Positions 20,993 through 29,952 of a stretch of DNA of 64,000 nt are shown piece by piece (the first letter of the stretch is position 1; each line of letters opens with the position of its first letter). The position numbers were made by a program, and so were the translations under genes. The notes beneath the pieces are model-generated. The model ran no database searches. It had not been told where the DNA came from and saw nothing but the letters and a program-made list of their open reading frames with translations. The stretch comes from Streptomyces sp. M92. GTDB taxonomy: Bacteria; Actinomycetota; Actinomycetes; Streptomycetales; Streptomycetaceae. The stretch is from the NCBI RefSeq assembly GCF_028473745.1, contig NZ_CP101137.1:5332001-5396000 (forward strand). The letters are read 5' to 3'.

Positions 20993-22206
20993 AGCGCTGC
21001 TCCTACGGCGTGCAGGAAGGTACGGAACTTGGCGGCGGTCTCCGCCGTCTCGGCCTCCGGTGTGGACGCGGCCACGACCCCGGCACCGGCGAAGAGCCGC
21101 AGGGTGGTGCCCTCGGCCTCGGCGCAGCGGATCGTCACCACCCACTCGCCGTCACCGTCGGCGTCCTGCCAGCCGACCATCCCGGTGTAGGCGCCGCGGT
21201 CGAAGGGCTCCGACTCGGCGATCACCCGCCGGGCCGGCTCGGTGGGCGTGCCGCAGACCGCCGGGGTGGGGTGCAGAGCGGACGCCAGGTCGAGGGCGGT
21301 GGTGTCCGGGGCGGAGACCTCGCCGGTGACCGTGGTCGACAGGTGCCACATGGCGGCGGTGCGCCCCAGCGTGGGCCGCGCGGGCACGTCGAGCGCGGTG
21401 CAGAACGGTGCCAGCGCCTCCTGTACGGCGGCCACGACGACGGCGTGCTCGTGCAGGTCCTTCTCGGACTCCAGCAGGGCGACCGCGCGCCGCACGTCCT
21501 CGGCGAGGTCCGTACTGCGTGGCGCGGAGCCCGCGAGGGGGTTGGCGATGAGCCGGCCGCCCCGGCGGGAGACCAGCAGTTCGGGGCTGGCGCCGATCAG
21601 GGTGCGGCCGGGACCGCTCGGCACGGCGAAGGTGTATCCGGCGGGGTCGCGGCGGGCCAGGCGGCGCAGCATGGCCGGCAGGTCCGGTTCCCGGGCGGAG
21701 GTCAGCTCCAGGGTGCGGGCGAGGACGACCTTGTCGAACTCCCCGGCCCGCATCCGCGCCACCGCGGCGGCGACCGCCTCGCCGTACCGTTCCGCGGCCG
21801 GGACCTCTCGGACCTGCCACTCGGGACGGTCTGCGTCTTCGGGGACGGGCAGTGCGATCAGCGGGTCCTCGCGCAGCGGCGGCGCCCAGCGCACCGAGTC
21901 GGGCACCGCCAGCGCGGCCGGGGCGTCAGGGGCGAAGGGGAGTGCTCCCACGACCACCGGCGCGGGTGAGCCCGGGCGGCGCAGCGCCTCCAGTGCTTCC
22001 CGTACCCGCCTGGCCGGCGGGCGCGAGTCGTCGGGTATCTCGGCGGCGGTGCCGCGTCCGAGGAGTGTGCGGTGGGGGGTGGAGAGGAAGCGGTCGGTCG
22101 GGGGTCGGTAGGACTCCAGCAGCGCGGTGGCGGCGCCGGGGGTGACTGGTGTGCCGGTGGGCCGGTGCAGGACTTCGTGCAGGGGTTCGTGCATGGAAAG
22201 GGACAT
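20989..22206 (-). CDS. entC: Isochorismate synthase (EntC/DhbC)
   Basis: A 405-residue chorismate-utilising enzyme committing chorismate to 2,3-dihydroxybenzoate. Family motifs: KVVLARTLEL, IGASPELLV, ANPLAGSAPR, LHEHAVVV, HPTPAVCGTP and FDRGAYTGMVGW. It is coupled to entE by a 4-base overlap. The 39-base gap to entA upstream holds GGAGG-like sequence. Start at the ATG 22206; a second ATG lies 5 codons in, so the exact start may differ slightly. Confidence 0.93.
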   Translation of the reverse strand: MSLSMHEPLHEVLHRPTGTPVTPGAATALLESYRPPTDRFLSTPHRTLLGRGTAAEIPDDSRPPARRVREALEALRRPGSPAPVVVGALPFAPDAPAALAVPDSVRWAPPLREDPLIALPVPEDADRPEWQVREVPAAERYGEAVAAAVARMRAGEFDKVVLARTLELTSAREPDLPAMLRRLARRDPAGYTFAVPSGPGRTLIGASPELLVSRRGGRLIANPLAGSAPRSTDLAEDVRRAVALLESEKDLHEHAVVVAAVQEALAPFCTALDVPARPTLGRTAAMWHLSTTVTGEVSAPDTTALDLASALHPTPAVCGTPTEPARRVIAESEPFDRGAYTGMVGWQDADGDGEWVVTIRCAEAEGTTLRLFAGAGVVAASTPEAETAETAAKFRTFLHAVGAAL

Positions 22207-22245
22207 GGCTGTCTCCAGGGGGAGGACGTGTGCCGCGGGCCCGGT

Positions 22246-23028
22246 TCAGGCCCGCAGGGTGGCGCCGCCGTCGACGTACAGGTCGTGCATGGTGATGTGC
22301 CGGGCGCGGTCGGAGGCCAGGAAGACGACGGCGTCGGCGATGTCGGAGGGGTCGGCGATCCGGCCGAGCGGGATGCCCGTGCGGTAGGACACCAGGTCGC
22401 CCTCGACCACCCGCCGGGCGGACGCCTCCTCCTCGCCCGAGGTCCACAGGGCGCGCTGCATGCCGGTCATGGTCGAGCCGGGGGAGACGGTGTTGCAGCG
22501 CACGCCTTGCCGCGCGACTTCCAGGCCCAGGCACTTGGTGAACATGACCGCGGCGGCCTTGGAGGCGGCGTAGGCGGCGAGGCCCGCGCGGGGGATGCCG
22601 CCCGCGTTGGAGGCGACGGTGACGATGCTGCCGCGGCCGCGCCCGGTCATCCGGCGGGCGGCGGCGCGCGAGACGTGGAACACCCCGGTGGTGTTGACGG
22701 CGAAATGCGACGCCCAGTCGTCGTCGGAGAGATCGGCGACGGGCCCGTCGCGCAGGATGCCGGCCACGTTGACGGCGATGTCCAGCGGGCCGAGGGTGTC
22801 CTCGGTCTCGGCCACCAGCGTCTCCACCGCGGTGGCGTCGGTGACGTCCAGCTGCCGGGAGGTGACCAGCTCACCGTGCCGTGCGGCGAGTGTCTCCACT
22901 CCCGCGCGGTCGAGGTCCGTGGCGACCACGCGGACGCCCTCGTCGACGAGGGCGGTGACCACCGCCGCGCCGATGCCCCGGCCCGCCCCTGTCACGAGGG
23001 CGAGCCGGCCGTCGAGTCCGGGCGTCAC
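22246..23028 (-). CDS. entA: 2,3-dihydro-2,3-dihydroxybenzoate dehydrogenase (EntA/DhbA)
   Basis: A 260-residue short-chain dehydrogenase. It has the NAD site TGAGRGIG near the N-terminus, NVAG, a catalytic YAASKAA and the terminal YVDGGATL. It oxidises the isochorismatase product to 2,3-dihydroxybenzoate. GTG start at 23028, overlapping the stop of the upstream lipoprotein gene (GTGA). The substrate is assigned from its place between EntC and the siderophore-binding protein, since SDR sequence alone does not fix it. Confidence 0.9.
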   Translation of the reverse strand: MTPGLDGRLALVTGAGRGIGAAVVTALVDEGVRVVATDLDRAGVETLAARHGELVTSRQLDVTDATAVETLVAETEDTLGPLDIAVNVAGILRDGPVADLSDDDWASHFAVNTTGVFHVSRAAARRMTGRGRGSIVTVASNAGGIPRAGLAAYAASKAAAVMFTKCLGLEVARQGVRCNTVSPGSTMTGMQRALWTSGEEEASARRVVEGDLVSYRTGIPLGRIADPSDIADAVVFLASDRARHITMHDLYVDGGATLRA

Positions 23029-23999
23029 GGGGCGAGCGCCTTCGTCACGTCGTCCAGGACGATCCGGGCGGCCAGCGGGCCGCCGGCGCTGTTCCAGGCG
23101 GAGCCCTGGACGACCACGACGTGGCCCTCCCGCTCGGCCTTCAGCCTGCTGAAGTTGGGCACCTTCCGGGCCTCGGCGTACGCCTTCTCGCCGTCGGCCT
23201 TCTCGCCCAGGGTGCCGAAGAACAGCCAGTCGCCGTCGATGGTGGACAGCTTCTCCAGACTGACCGGCTCGCTGTGGCCGGTGCCCACGCCCTGTTGGTC
23301 CTTGGGCCGTTCGAGGCCCAGGGCGGTCAGGGTGGCGCCCACGTGGCCCACACCGCGGCCGACCGCCGACGGAGCCTTGTTCTGCCAGCGGATCACGCTG
23401 ACGACCGCTCCGGCGTTGTCGCCGAGCTTCGCCTTGGTCGCCGCCACGTCGGCGTCGAAGCCGGTGAGGAACTCGTCGGCCTCGGCCTTCCGGTTCAGCG
23501 CGTCGGCCGTGGCGGTGAACGCCTTCTTCCAGTCCTCGTTCAGCTTGGCGGTGACCACGGTCGGGGCTATGGACTCCAGCTTGGCGACCTCGCCCTTCAC
23601 CGCCGTGGTCTCGTCGAGCAGGATCAGATCGGGCTGGAGCGCGGCCAGCTTCTCCATGTCGGCCTCGGCGACCGTGGCGACGACCTGCGCCTTGCCCGCC
23701 TTGTCGGCCAGATACGCGGACACGCCCTTCTGTCCACGCCCGGCGGTGGCGCCGACCGGCTCGATGCCGAGCGCGAGGGCCGCGTCCAGGGTGGGCTCGC
23801 TGAGCGTGACGACCTTCTTCGGCTCGGCGGGCACGTCGACCTGGCGGCCCGTCGCGTCGGTGACCTGACGAGTGCCGGCCGCGTTGCCGCCCGCGCTGTC
23901 GCCGCCGTCGTCACCGCAGCCGGTCAGGAGCAGCGCCCCGGTGGCCACGGCGGCGGTGGAGGCGAGGACGGTTCTGCGGGAGGCACGTGCAAGGGACAT
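23025..23999 (-). CDS. Ferric-siderophore-binding lipoprotein (FecB/FepB-like)
   Basis: A 324-residue class III substrate-binding lipoprotein. It has twin Arg in RASRRTV, a hydrophobic core and lipobox LLTGC (Cys28), then the FecB-type start RQVTDATGRQVDVPAEPKKVVTL and the family pattern LQPDLILLD. The ATG at 23999 is preceded by GAGGAG. Within the biosynthesis operon and near the divergent FecCD permeases at 25604-27720, it most likely binds the ferric form of the product made here. No ATPase is encoded in this locus. Confidence 0.9.
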   Translation of the reverse strand: MSLARASRRTVLASTAAVATGALLLTGCGDDGGDSAGGNAAGTRQVTDATGRQVDVPAEPKKVVTLSEPTLDAALALGIEPVGATAGRGQKGVSAYLADKAGKAQVVATVAEADMEKLAALQPDLILLDETTAVKGEVAKLESIAPTVVTAKLNEDWKKAFTATADALNRKAEADEFLTGFDADVAATKAKLGDNAGAVVSVIRWQNKAPSAVGRGVGHVGATLTALGLERPKDQQGVGTGHSEPVSLEKLSTIDGDWLFFGTLGEKADGEKAYAEARKVPNFSRLKAEREGHVVVVQGSAWNSAGGPLAARIVLDDVTKALAP

Positions 24000-24096
24000 G
24001 AAGGGTCGCTCCTCGGAAGGGTGGTGGGACAGGAAAGGGGAGCCGAAGTACGGAAAGGGATCCGGACTACGGAGGGGGACGGAGCCGCGCGAGGCG

Positions 24097-25425
24097 TCAG
24101 GAAGCGGGGCCGCCCAGCAGACGGACCAGGCCGTCCGCCAGGGCGCCGTGCCAACAGGCGTAGTCGTGACCGCCGTTGAACTCGTCGTACGTGACCCGGT
24201 GGCCGGTGGTGCGCAAAGCGTCGTACAGGGCGCGGCTGTGGTCGACCATGGCGCCCTCGTGCAGTCCGACATCCAGATGGACTCGGAGGGGCCGGGCGAT
24301 GCCGGCGGCGAAGCGGGTGACGAGCCAGGGCGTGCCGTGCACCGGCGGTTTGGGTCCGGCCGGTGGTGGCAGCCCGGGCCGCCACCACAGGGAGGCGGAC
24401 TGGGCGAGGACGTTGCCGAACCGGTCGGGCCGCAGATACGCGGCGTACAGCGCGGTCATGGCGCCGAGGCTCTGCCCGGCGACCACGGTCCGTCGCGGGT
24501 CCGTGGCCAGGGGCCAGCGTCCGGCCGCCCAGGGCAGCAACTCGTCGGCCAGGAAGCCGACGAACGGCTCCCGACCGCCGAGGTCGCGCCAACGGGTCCG
24601 CCGGTCCACGGCGTCCGGCGCCACCACCGCCAACGGTGGTAGCGCGCCGTCGGCGATCAGCGCGTCCAGCGTGTCGCCGAGGCCGAGGCGCCCGAACCAC
24701 ATGTCGCCGTCGCACAACACCACGACCGGCAGGGGCGCGCCGGCGCCGCGTTCGTGACCCGGCGGCAGATACACCCAGGCGTCCCGGTCGCCGACCGGTG
24801 CCGAGCCCGGTACCCGGTGCCGCTCGACCCGCCCGGCCGGCACCGTGCCCCGCCGCTCGGCCCACGGCTGGGCGGGGGCGTCGGGCAGGGCGAAGACCGA
24901 GGCGTCGGACTCCTGCCGGCGGGTGGCGACAGTACGGCGGTTGAGCGGATCGGCGGCGGCGAACGCGGTCAGCGACCGCAACCGCTGCTGGAGGCCGCCC
25001 GGGTCCGGCGGCGGTTCCTTGAGCGAGATGTCGGCGGCCAGCCGGTAGGAGCCTCGGTGGTCGGCGCGCAGCCGGAGCCCCAAGTGCCAGACGTCGGTGC
25101 CGGGTACCCGTTCCAGCAGGGAACCGGCCAGGTGGGCGGGGTCGGCGAGGCGGTTGCCGCACAACAGCACGTACCGCGTGGCGCGATGCCCCCGCCACAG
25201 GAACGTGACCACCCGATGGCCGGGCGAGCCGTCGAGTTCCTCGACGAGCGGGGTGCCCAGACCCTCTGCCGTCTTCCAGAAATGGGCGGCCAGGGCTGCC
25301 CGTCGGGTGTCGTCAGCGCCTTCCACGGCATCCAGCAGCCGAGCGACGCGCGGCCCCGTCACCCGCACCGGGCGGGCGTCCGGCGCGGTGGCACCGCGAA
25401 GGGTGAAACGGGTGAGCGTGGTCAT
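24097..25425 (-). CDS. Second ferric-enterobactin esterase-like protein
   Basis: A 442-residue paralogue of the Fes protein at 13133. It has an N-terminal Fes domain (HRVVTFLWRG, VPGTDVWHLGLRLRADHRGSY) and an esterase domain with GQSLGA (Ser about 319) and EFNGGHDYACW holding the catalytic His. It is the first gene of the minus-strand biosynthetic operon, with GGAGAAAG before the ATG at 25425 and the iron box at 25496-25514 upstream. The two copies may act on different species, such as ferric versus apo siderophore or intact versus linear trimer; that is inference. Confidence 0.88.
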   Translation of the reverse strand: MTTLTRFTLRGATAPDARPVRVTGPRVARLLDAVEGADDTRRAALAAHFWKTAEGLGTPLVEELDGSPGHRVVTFLWRGHRATRYVLLCGNRLADPAHLAGSLLERVPGTDVWHLGLRLRADHRGSYRLAADISLKEPPPDPGGLQQRLRSLTAFAAADPLNRRTVATRRQESDASVFALPDAPAQPWAERRGTVPAGRVERHRVPGSAPVGDRDAWVYLPPGHERGAGAPLPVVVLCDGDMWFGRLGLGDTLDALIADGALPPLAVVAPDAVDRRTRWRDLGGREPFVGFLADELLPWAAGRWPLATDPRRTVVAGQSLGAMTALYAAYLRPDRFGNVLAQSASLWWRPGLPPPAGPKPPVHGTPWLVTRFAAGIARPLRVHLDVGLHEGAMVDHSRALYDALRTTGHRVTYDEFNGGHDYACWHGALADGLVRLLGGPAS

Positions 25426-25495
25426 CGGCTTTCTCCGTGAACTGCTGGTCGGAGGGCAAGGCAGGCCCCGGACTGCCGACGAAATCGTCAACAGC

Positions 25496-25514
25496 CAAGG
25501 TAAGGCTAGCCTAA
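25496..25514. promoter_or_regulatory. Iron box between divergent siderophore operons
   Basis: CAAGGTAAGGCTAGCCTAA matches the iron-box consensus at 15 of 19 positions. It lies 70 bases before the minus-strand esterase/biosynthesis operon and 9 bases before an ATG at 25524 on the plus strand. It is well placed for DmdR/IdeR control of both directions. Confidence 0.82.
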
Positions 25515-25523
25515 GCTAAGCAC

Positions 25524-25607
25524 ATGTCCATCGGAATATGTGCCATGCACCTAGTCGCTCCGGCGCCCGTCGTCCGGCGCCTCGCCCCCCGGACGGCCGC
25601 CTCATGA
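25524..25607 (+). CDS. 27-codon leader ORF coupled to the FecCD permease gene
   Basis: A small open frame starting MSIGICAMHLVAPAPV and ending in a TGA that overlaps the permease ATG as ATGA at 25604-25607. Its ATG lies 9 bases after the iron box. A -10-like TAAGCT at 25512-25517 ends 6 bases before it, so the mRNA could be leaderless and this ORF its first cistron. The permease itself has no ribosome-binding site, which suggests coupling to translation of this peptide. No family is recognised. The evidence is positional only, and it may instead be part of an untranslated leader. Confidence 0.4.
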   Translation: MSIGICAMHLVAPAPVVRRLAPRTAAS

Positions 25608-26650
25608 GGACCACAGTGGCCACCGCCACGGGTCAGGAGCGCGCGGAGAAGCCCGGCCTCAGGGCGTCCCGACCCGCGGGGGGCCTGCTCCTCGGCGTCT
25701 TCCTGCTCGCCGGCGCCGCCGCCCTCTCCCTGGCCGTAGGCGCCAGGCAGATTCCGCCCGACCAGGTCTGGGCCGCCCTGTTCGACCCGTCCGGCACCGA
25801 GAACGACGCGATCGTCCGGGACCTGAGACTGCCCCGCACCCTCATCGGTGCCGCGGTCGGCGCCGCCCTCGGCCTCGGGGGTGCGGTCATGCAGACCCTG
25901 ACCCGCAACCCGCTCGCCGACCCCGGGCTCCTCGGCGTCAACGCGGGCGCGTCCGCGGCGGTCGTCACCGCGATCGGGGTCCTCGGCATCACGTCCTTCA
26001 CCGGATATCTGTGGTTCGCCCTCGCCGGAGCCGCCCTCGCGGCCACCGCGGTCAACGCCCTCGGGGGCGGCCGATGGGCGACGCCGGTCCGGCTCGCGCT
26101 GGCCGGAACCGCCGCCAACGCGGCCCTGTTCGGCTACGTCAACGGGCTGTCGCTGTGGCATCTGAGCACGCTGGACGAGATGCGGTTCTGGGCGGTCGGC
26201 ACCCTCGCCAAACGCGAGGTGTCCCTGCTGCTCACCGTGGCGCCGCTGCTCGTGGCCGGCGCGCTGCTCGCCTTCGCCCTGGCGCGGCCGCTCGGCGCCC
26301 TCGCCCTCGGCGAGGATCACGCGCGGGCGCTGGGCACCCGGGTGCGGCGCGTGCGGGTGCTCTCCGTCGTCGCCATCACCCTGCTGTGCGGCGGCGCCAC
26401 CGCGGTGTGCGGGCCGATCGGCTTCATCGGTCTGATGATCCCGCATGCCGCCCGCGCCTTCTGCGGGCCCGACCCGCGCTGGATGTTCCCGTTCTGCGCG
26501 CTGTACGCGCCGGTGCTGATGCTCGTCTCCGACGTGATCGGGCGCGTCGTGATGCCGCCGTCCGAGATCGAGGTCGGCACGGTCACCGCGTTCCTCGGCG
26601 GACTCCTCTTCATCCATCTCGTACGGCAGCGGAAGGTGGCCCAGCTGTGA
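25604..26650 (+). CDS. FecCD-type siderophore ABC permease, subunit 1
   Basis: A 348-residue membrane permease (BtuC/FecCD family) with about ten hydrophobic segments. Family landmarks are RDLRLPRTLIGAAVGAALGLGGAVMQTLTRNPLADPGLLGVNAGAS and CGPIGFIGLMIPHAAR, the ATPase-coupling region. The ATG at 25604 overlaps a 27-codon leader ORF; the protein before it is not family-like. It would form a heterodimer with the next gene to import the ferric siderophore delivered by the lipoprotein at 23025. Its stop overlaps the next start (GTGA at 26647-26650). Confidence 0.92.
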   Translation: MRTTVATATGQERAEKPGLRASRPAGGLLLGVFLLAGAAALSLAVGARQIPPDQVWAALFDPSGTENDAIVRDLRLPRTLIGAAVGAALGLGGAVMQTLTRNPLADPGLLGVNAGASAAVVTAIGVLGITSFTGYLWFALAGAALAATAVNALGGGRWATPVRLALAGTAANAALFGYVNGLSLWHLSTLDEMRFWAVGTLAKREVSLLLTVAPLLVAGALLAFALARPLGALALGEDHARALGTRVRRVRVLSVVAITLLCGGATAVCGPIGFIGLMIPHAARAFCGPDPRWMFPFCALYAPVLMLVSDVIGRVVMPPSEIEVGTVTAFLGGLLFIHLVRQRKVAQL

Positions 26651-27720
26651 GCCTTGTGAAGAACGCTTCCACGCGGGCCCGCGTGGAAGTGCGGCGCGGA
26701 CTGCTGCGCACCGCCCGCTGGTCGCTGCGCTACGACACCCGGGCCCTCCTGGTCTGCGTACTCCTCGCCGCGGCCGCGGCGAGCGCCATGGTGCTGGCCA
26801 TCGGCACGGGAACCTACGAACTGTCCCCGGCCGAGGTGCTGAACACGCTCGCCGGCGACGGACCGCCGGGCGCCGGCTTCGTCGTGCTCGACCTGCGCCT
26901 CCCCAGGGCCCTCGTGGCCGCGCTGGTCGGCTTCGGGCTGGGCATGGCGGGCGCGGTCTTCCAGTCCCTGACCCGCAACCCGCTGGGCAGCCCCGACATC
27001 ATCGGCTTCGGCAACGGCGCCTCGGCCGGCGCGCTCGTGGCGATCATCGTCCTCGACGCGGGCGCCGCGCGAACGGCCGTCGGCGCGGTGTGCGGCGGGG
27101 TGTGCACGGCCGCTGCCGTCTACCTGCTGGCCTGGAAACGCGGGGTGCACGGCTACCGGCTGGTCCTCGTCGGCATCGGCGCCTCGTCGGTGCTGGGTGC
27201 GGCGACCAGCTTCCTGTACCTGCGTGCCGACATCGGCAAGGCCGCGCAGGCCGCCGCCTGGACGATCGGCTCGCTCAACGCCCGGGACTGGAACGATGTC
27301 CGTGTCGCCGCACTGGGGTTGGCGCTGCTGGCGCCAGTGGTTCTGGCGTACGGACGACGGCTGACCCTGCTGGAGATGGGCGACGACGTCGCCGCCGCGC
27401 TCGGGGTGCCGCCCGAGCGGAGCCGTCTGGTGCTGCTTGGCGCGGGCACGGGCCTCACCGCCATGGCGGTGGCCGCGGCCGGACCTGTTCCGTTCATTGC
27501 GATGGCCGCCCCGCAGGTGGCCCGTCGGGTGACGCGGGCGGCGGGCCCGAACGTCCTGGCCGCCGGGTGGACGGGAGCGTTCCTGGTCACCGTCGCGGAC
27601 CTGGTCACCCAGCGTCTGACTGGCTCCGCCCTGTTGCCGGTCGGGGTGGTGACCGGCGTAGCCGGCGGGGCCTACCTGGCCTGGCTGCTGCGCGCCGAGC
27701 GTCGGGACTCCCGGCTGTGA
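26647..27720 (+). CDS. FecCD-type siderophore ABC permease, subunit 2
   Basis: A 357-residue BtuC-like permease. It has a basic N-terminal tail of about 35 residues, then LDLRLPRALVAALVGFGLGMAGAVFQSLTRNPLGSPDIIGFGNGAS and GPVPFIAMAAPQVARR. GTG start, coupled to subunit 1. The operon ends here without the expected FecE/FepC ATPase. The only FecE-like ATPase in the window is at 58812-59675, and whether it serves this pair is unknown. Confidence 0.92.
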   Translation: MSLVKNASTRARVEVRRGLLRTARWSLRYDTRALLVCVLLAAAAASAMVLAIGTGTYELSPAEVLNTLAGDGPPGAGFVVLDLRLPRALVAALVGFGLGMAGAVFQSLTRNPLGSPDIIGFGNGASAGALVAIIVLDAGAARTAVGAVCGGVCTAAAVYLLAWKRGVHGYRLVLVGIGASSVLGAATSFLYLRADIGKAAQAAAWTIGSLNARDWNDVRVAALGLALLAPVVLAYGRRLTLLEMGDDVAAALGVPPERSRLVLLGAGTGLTAMAVAAAGPVPFIAMAAPQVARRVTRAAGPNVLAAGWTGAFLVTVADLVTQRLTGSALLPVGVVTGVAGGAYLAWLLRAERRDSRL

Positions 27721-28421
27721 CCGGGGGCCGGCCGTCAATGGGGCCGACTCAGCCGAACGCTACGCGCTGCGGGGCCCCGGGACCCCCACCGGCGGTCCAT
27801 CTCTCGGAAGAGACCGACATCGTGCAGGCGCTCCCTCGCATCACCTGTCGGCATGCCTCAGGACGGGCCGCGGCCGCCCTCCTGCGTCGGCTCAGCGTGC
27901 CCCCGAGTGCGCGCGGGAGCCAGTCACGCTGCTCGGCTCGTAGGCGTCGTACCACACGCGGACTGTGCGGCAACGGGAGCGGTGGGGCGGCATCGCTCGG
28001 GCGTCCCGACCGGACGGCCGCCTGCCCGGTGGGTGCTTCGGCATCCCGAGAGGACGCGTCTGGCAGATGCCAGGGCGGGCAGCGTTCGGCGCAGCAGGGA
28101 ACGGCCGGGCGTTGCCGGGCGAGTAGTCGCAACGGCACTGCGGCTGGTCGGTGAAGCTGACTGGACCATTCACCGTGTTGGTGGCCGGGCCAGGGGTGCG
28201 GTGCCGCCGAGCGCGGACGGAATCCGCCCCCTCCTCTCATGGCCATGGACCACCATGGCCTGACCGAGGGCCTCGCCTCTGCCGACAGGCCCATGACCTT
28301 CTCACCCGAGGGGCCGGTCGCATCACCTGCCAGGGCGGTTCCAGGGAGAACCACCGGCTCAGGCGTGTCATCAGCGCGTCTCGGGTGCTGCCGGTGCATG
28401 TCAGAACCCTTCCTCGGGAAG
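27721..28421. other. 700-base intergenic region, no gene recognised
   Basis: A long minus-strand open frame here (27749-28594) has poor codon-position bias and no recognisable domain, and it runs through the promoter of the next operon, so I do not call it. No hairpin with arms over 8 bases was noticed. It could be a decayed segment. Confidence 0.4.
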
Positions 28422-28466
28422 AAATCTAGCCAACAAAATTGTTGACAATCTTGTTTGGCTAGATTT
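28422..28466. promoter_or_regulatory. Nested operator and promoter of the gntR-gal operon
   Basis: Outer perfect 12-base inverted repeats, AAATCTAGCCAA (28422-28433) and TTGGCTAGATTT (28455-28466), enclose an inner palindrome ATTGTTGACAAT (28438-28449). The inner element fits a FadR/GntR-type operator and contains a perfect -35 hexamer, TTGACA, at 28442-28447. TTACGT, 17 bases later, is the likely -10. The same inner motif occurs twice before the MFS gene at 32784-32807. Binding by the adjacent GntR protein would block RNA polymerase directly. Confidence 0.75.
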
Positions 28467-28500
28467 ACGTTCGACAGGCACTCACTCAGGGAGGGCAACC

Positions 28501-29151
28501 ATGCCGAACCAAGCCCGTCCGAGCACCGGGGAGCAGGCGAAACAGCTTGCGCTCGGGCAACTGCGGCAGGCGATTCTGCGCGGTGACATGGCACCGGCCC
28601 AGCGGCTGGTGGAGAACGAGCTCGCCGAGCAGTTCGGTGTGACCCGGGCCAGTATCCGGGCCGCGCTGATCGATCTGGAGTCGCAGGGGCTCGTGGAGCG
28701 GATCCGCAACCGGGGTTCCCGGGTGCGGGTGGTGACCGTGGAGGAGGCGGTCGCCATCACCGAGTGCCGACTGGTCCTCGAGGGACTCTGCGCGGCCAAG
28801 GCCGCCGCGGCCGTCGACGACGGGCAGCTCGCCGAACTGAAGGACCTGGGTACAGCGATGCGCAAGGCCGTGGCCGGCGGCGAGCCGCTGGTCTACTCGG
28901 ATCTCAACCACGAACTGCACGCGAGGATCCGGGAGTTCTCCGGCCAGCGGACGGCTGTGGAGCTGCTGGAGCGTCTCAACGCCCAGCTGGTGCGTCACCG
29001 CTTCCAGTTGGCGCTGCGCCCGGGGCGTCCGCAGCAATCCCTGAATGAGCATCTGGCCATGATCGAGGCGATCGAGGCCGGGGATCCGCAGGCGGCCGAG
29101 GCGGCCGTCCGGGCCCACCTCACCAGTGTGATCGAGGCGCTGCGCGACTGA
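28501..29151 (+). CDS. GntR-family regulator (FadR/FCD subfamily)
   Basis: A 216-residue regulator. The winged HTH covers about residues 12-75 (LRQAILRGDMAPAQRLVENELAEQFGVTRASIRAALIDLESQGLVERIRNRGSRV). The all-helical FCD effector domain runs from about 85 to 215, with metal/effector-type residues in SDLNHELHARI and LNEHLAMIEAIEAGD. It is the first gene of the gal-like operon, 48 bases before galB, and probably an autorepressor through the palindrome at 28438. The effector may be gallate, protocatechuate or a ring-cleavage product; FCD regulators commonly sense carboxylic acids. GGGAGGG precedes the ATG. Confidence 0.9.
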   Translation: MPNQARPSTGEQAKQLALGQLRQAILRGDMAPAQRLVENELAEQFGVTRASIRAALIDLESQGLVERIRNRGSRVRVVTVEEAVAITECRLVLEGLCAAKAAAAVDDGQLAELKDLGTAMRKAVAGGEPLVYSDLNHELHARIREFSGQRTAVELLERLNAQLVRHRFQLALRPGRPQQSLNEHLAMIEAIEAGDPQAAEAAVRAHLTSVIEALRD

Positions 29152-29199
29152 CACACGCGTCGAGGCGGGCGTCACCTGTCCACCAAGGAGATTTCACCC

Positions 29200-29952
29200 A
29201 TGACGCACGGCAATGCGCCCGCTGCCACCCCACGGTCGACACTCGTCGTCACCGCGCACGCGGGGGACTTCGTGTGGCGGGCGGGCGGCGCCATCGCCCT
29301 GGCCGCCTCGCGCGGAGAGAAGGTCACCATCGCGTGCCTGACCTTCGGCGAGCGCGGCGAGTCCGCCAAGGCCTGGCGGGAGGGGAAGAAGCTGGAGGAG
29401 ATCAAGGCGATCCGCCGGGAGGAGGCCGAGAAGGCGGCCGTCACCCTCGGCGCCGAGGTCCGCTTCTTCGACGCCGGGGACTACCCGCTGCTCGTCACGC
29501 CCGAGCTGACCGACCGGCTCGTCGAGGTCTACCGCGCCACCCAGCCCGACGTCGTGCTCACCCACCCGGTCGAGGACCCGTACAACGGCGACCATCCGGC
29601 CGCCAACCGCATGGCCCTGGAGGCCAGGGTCCTCGCCCAGGCCATCGGCTATCCGGGCGAGGGCGAGATCATCGGAGCCCCGCCCGTCTTCTACTTCGAG
29701 CCGCACCAGCCCGAGATGAGCGGCTTCAAGCCGGAGGTGCTGCTCGACATCACTCAGGTGTGGGAGACCAAGCGCAAGGCCATGGAGTGCCTCGCCGCCC
29801 AGCGGCACCTGTGGGACTACTACACCGACCTGGCCGTCCGCCGCGGCGTCCAGCTCAAGCGCAACGCGGGCCCCAACCTGGGCCTGGCCCACAGGACCAT
29901 GGCCGAGGCGTACATGCGCCCCTACCCGCAGATCGCGCAGGAGCTGGCATGA
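29200..29952 (+). CDS. galB: 4-oxalomesaconate hydratase, GalB-like (PIG-L fold)
   Basis: A 250-residue zinc enzyme of the PIG-L/LmbE family closely resembling Pseudomonas putida GalB. It would hydrate 4-oxalomesaconate to 4-carboxy-4-hydroxy-2-oxoadipate. The GalB-type N-terminal metal motif AHAGDFVWRAGGAIAL (His20, Asp23) replaces the AHPDD of deacetylases. TFGERGESAKAWREG, HPVEDPYNGDHP (His122, His132), FYFEPHQPE and QRHLWDYYTDLAVRRGVQ are also GalB-like. AAGGAG lies 9 bases before the ATG. Its stop overlaps the aldolase start (ATGA). The call rests on remembered similarity plus the neighbouring aldolase and tautomerase, which act on the same intermediate. Confidence 0.87.
   Translation: MTHGNAPAATPRSTLVVTAHAGDFVWRAGGAIALAASRGEKVTIACLTFGERGESAKAWREGKKLEEIKAIRREEAEKAAVTLGAEVRFFDAGDYPLLVTPELTDRLVEVYRATQPDVVLTHPVEDPYNGDHPAANRMALEARVLAQAIGYPGEGEIIGAPPVFYFEPHQPEMSGFKPEVLLDITQVWETKRKAMECLAAQRHLWDYYTDLAVRRGVQLKRNAGPNLGLAHRTMAEAYMRPYPQIAQELA

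Noticed and set aside
27749..28594. A 281-codon minus-strand open frame in the gap before gntR
   Set aside because: No recognisable domain, poor codon-position bias, and it covers the clear palindromic operator region and the gntR start.
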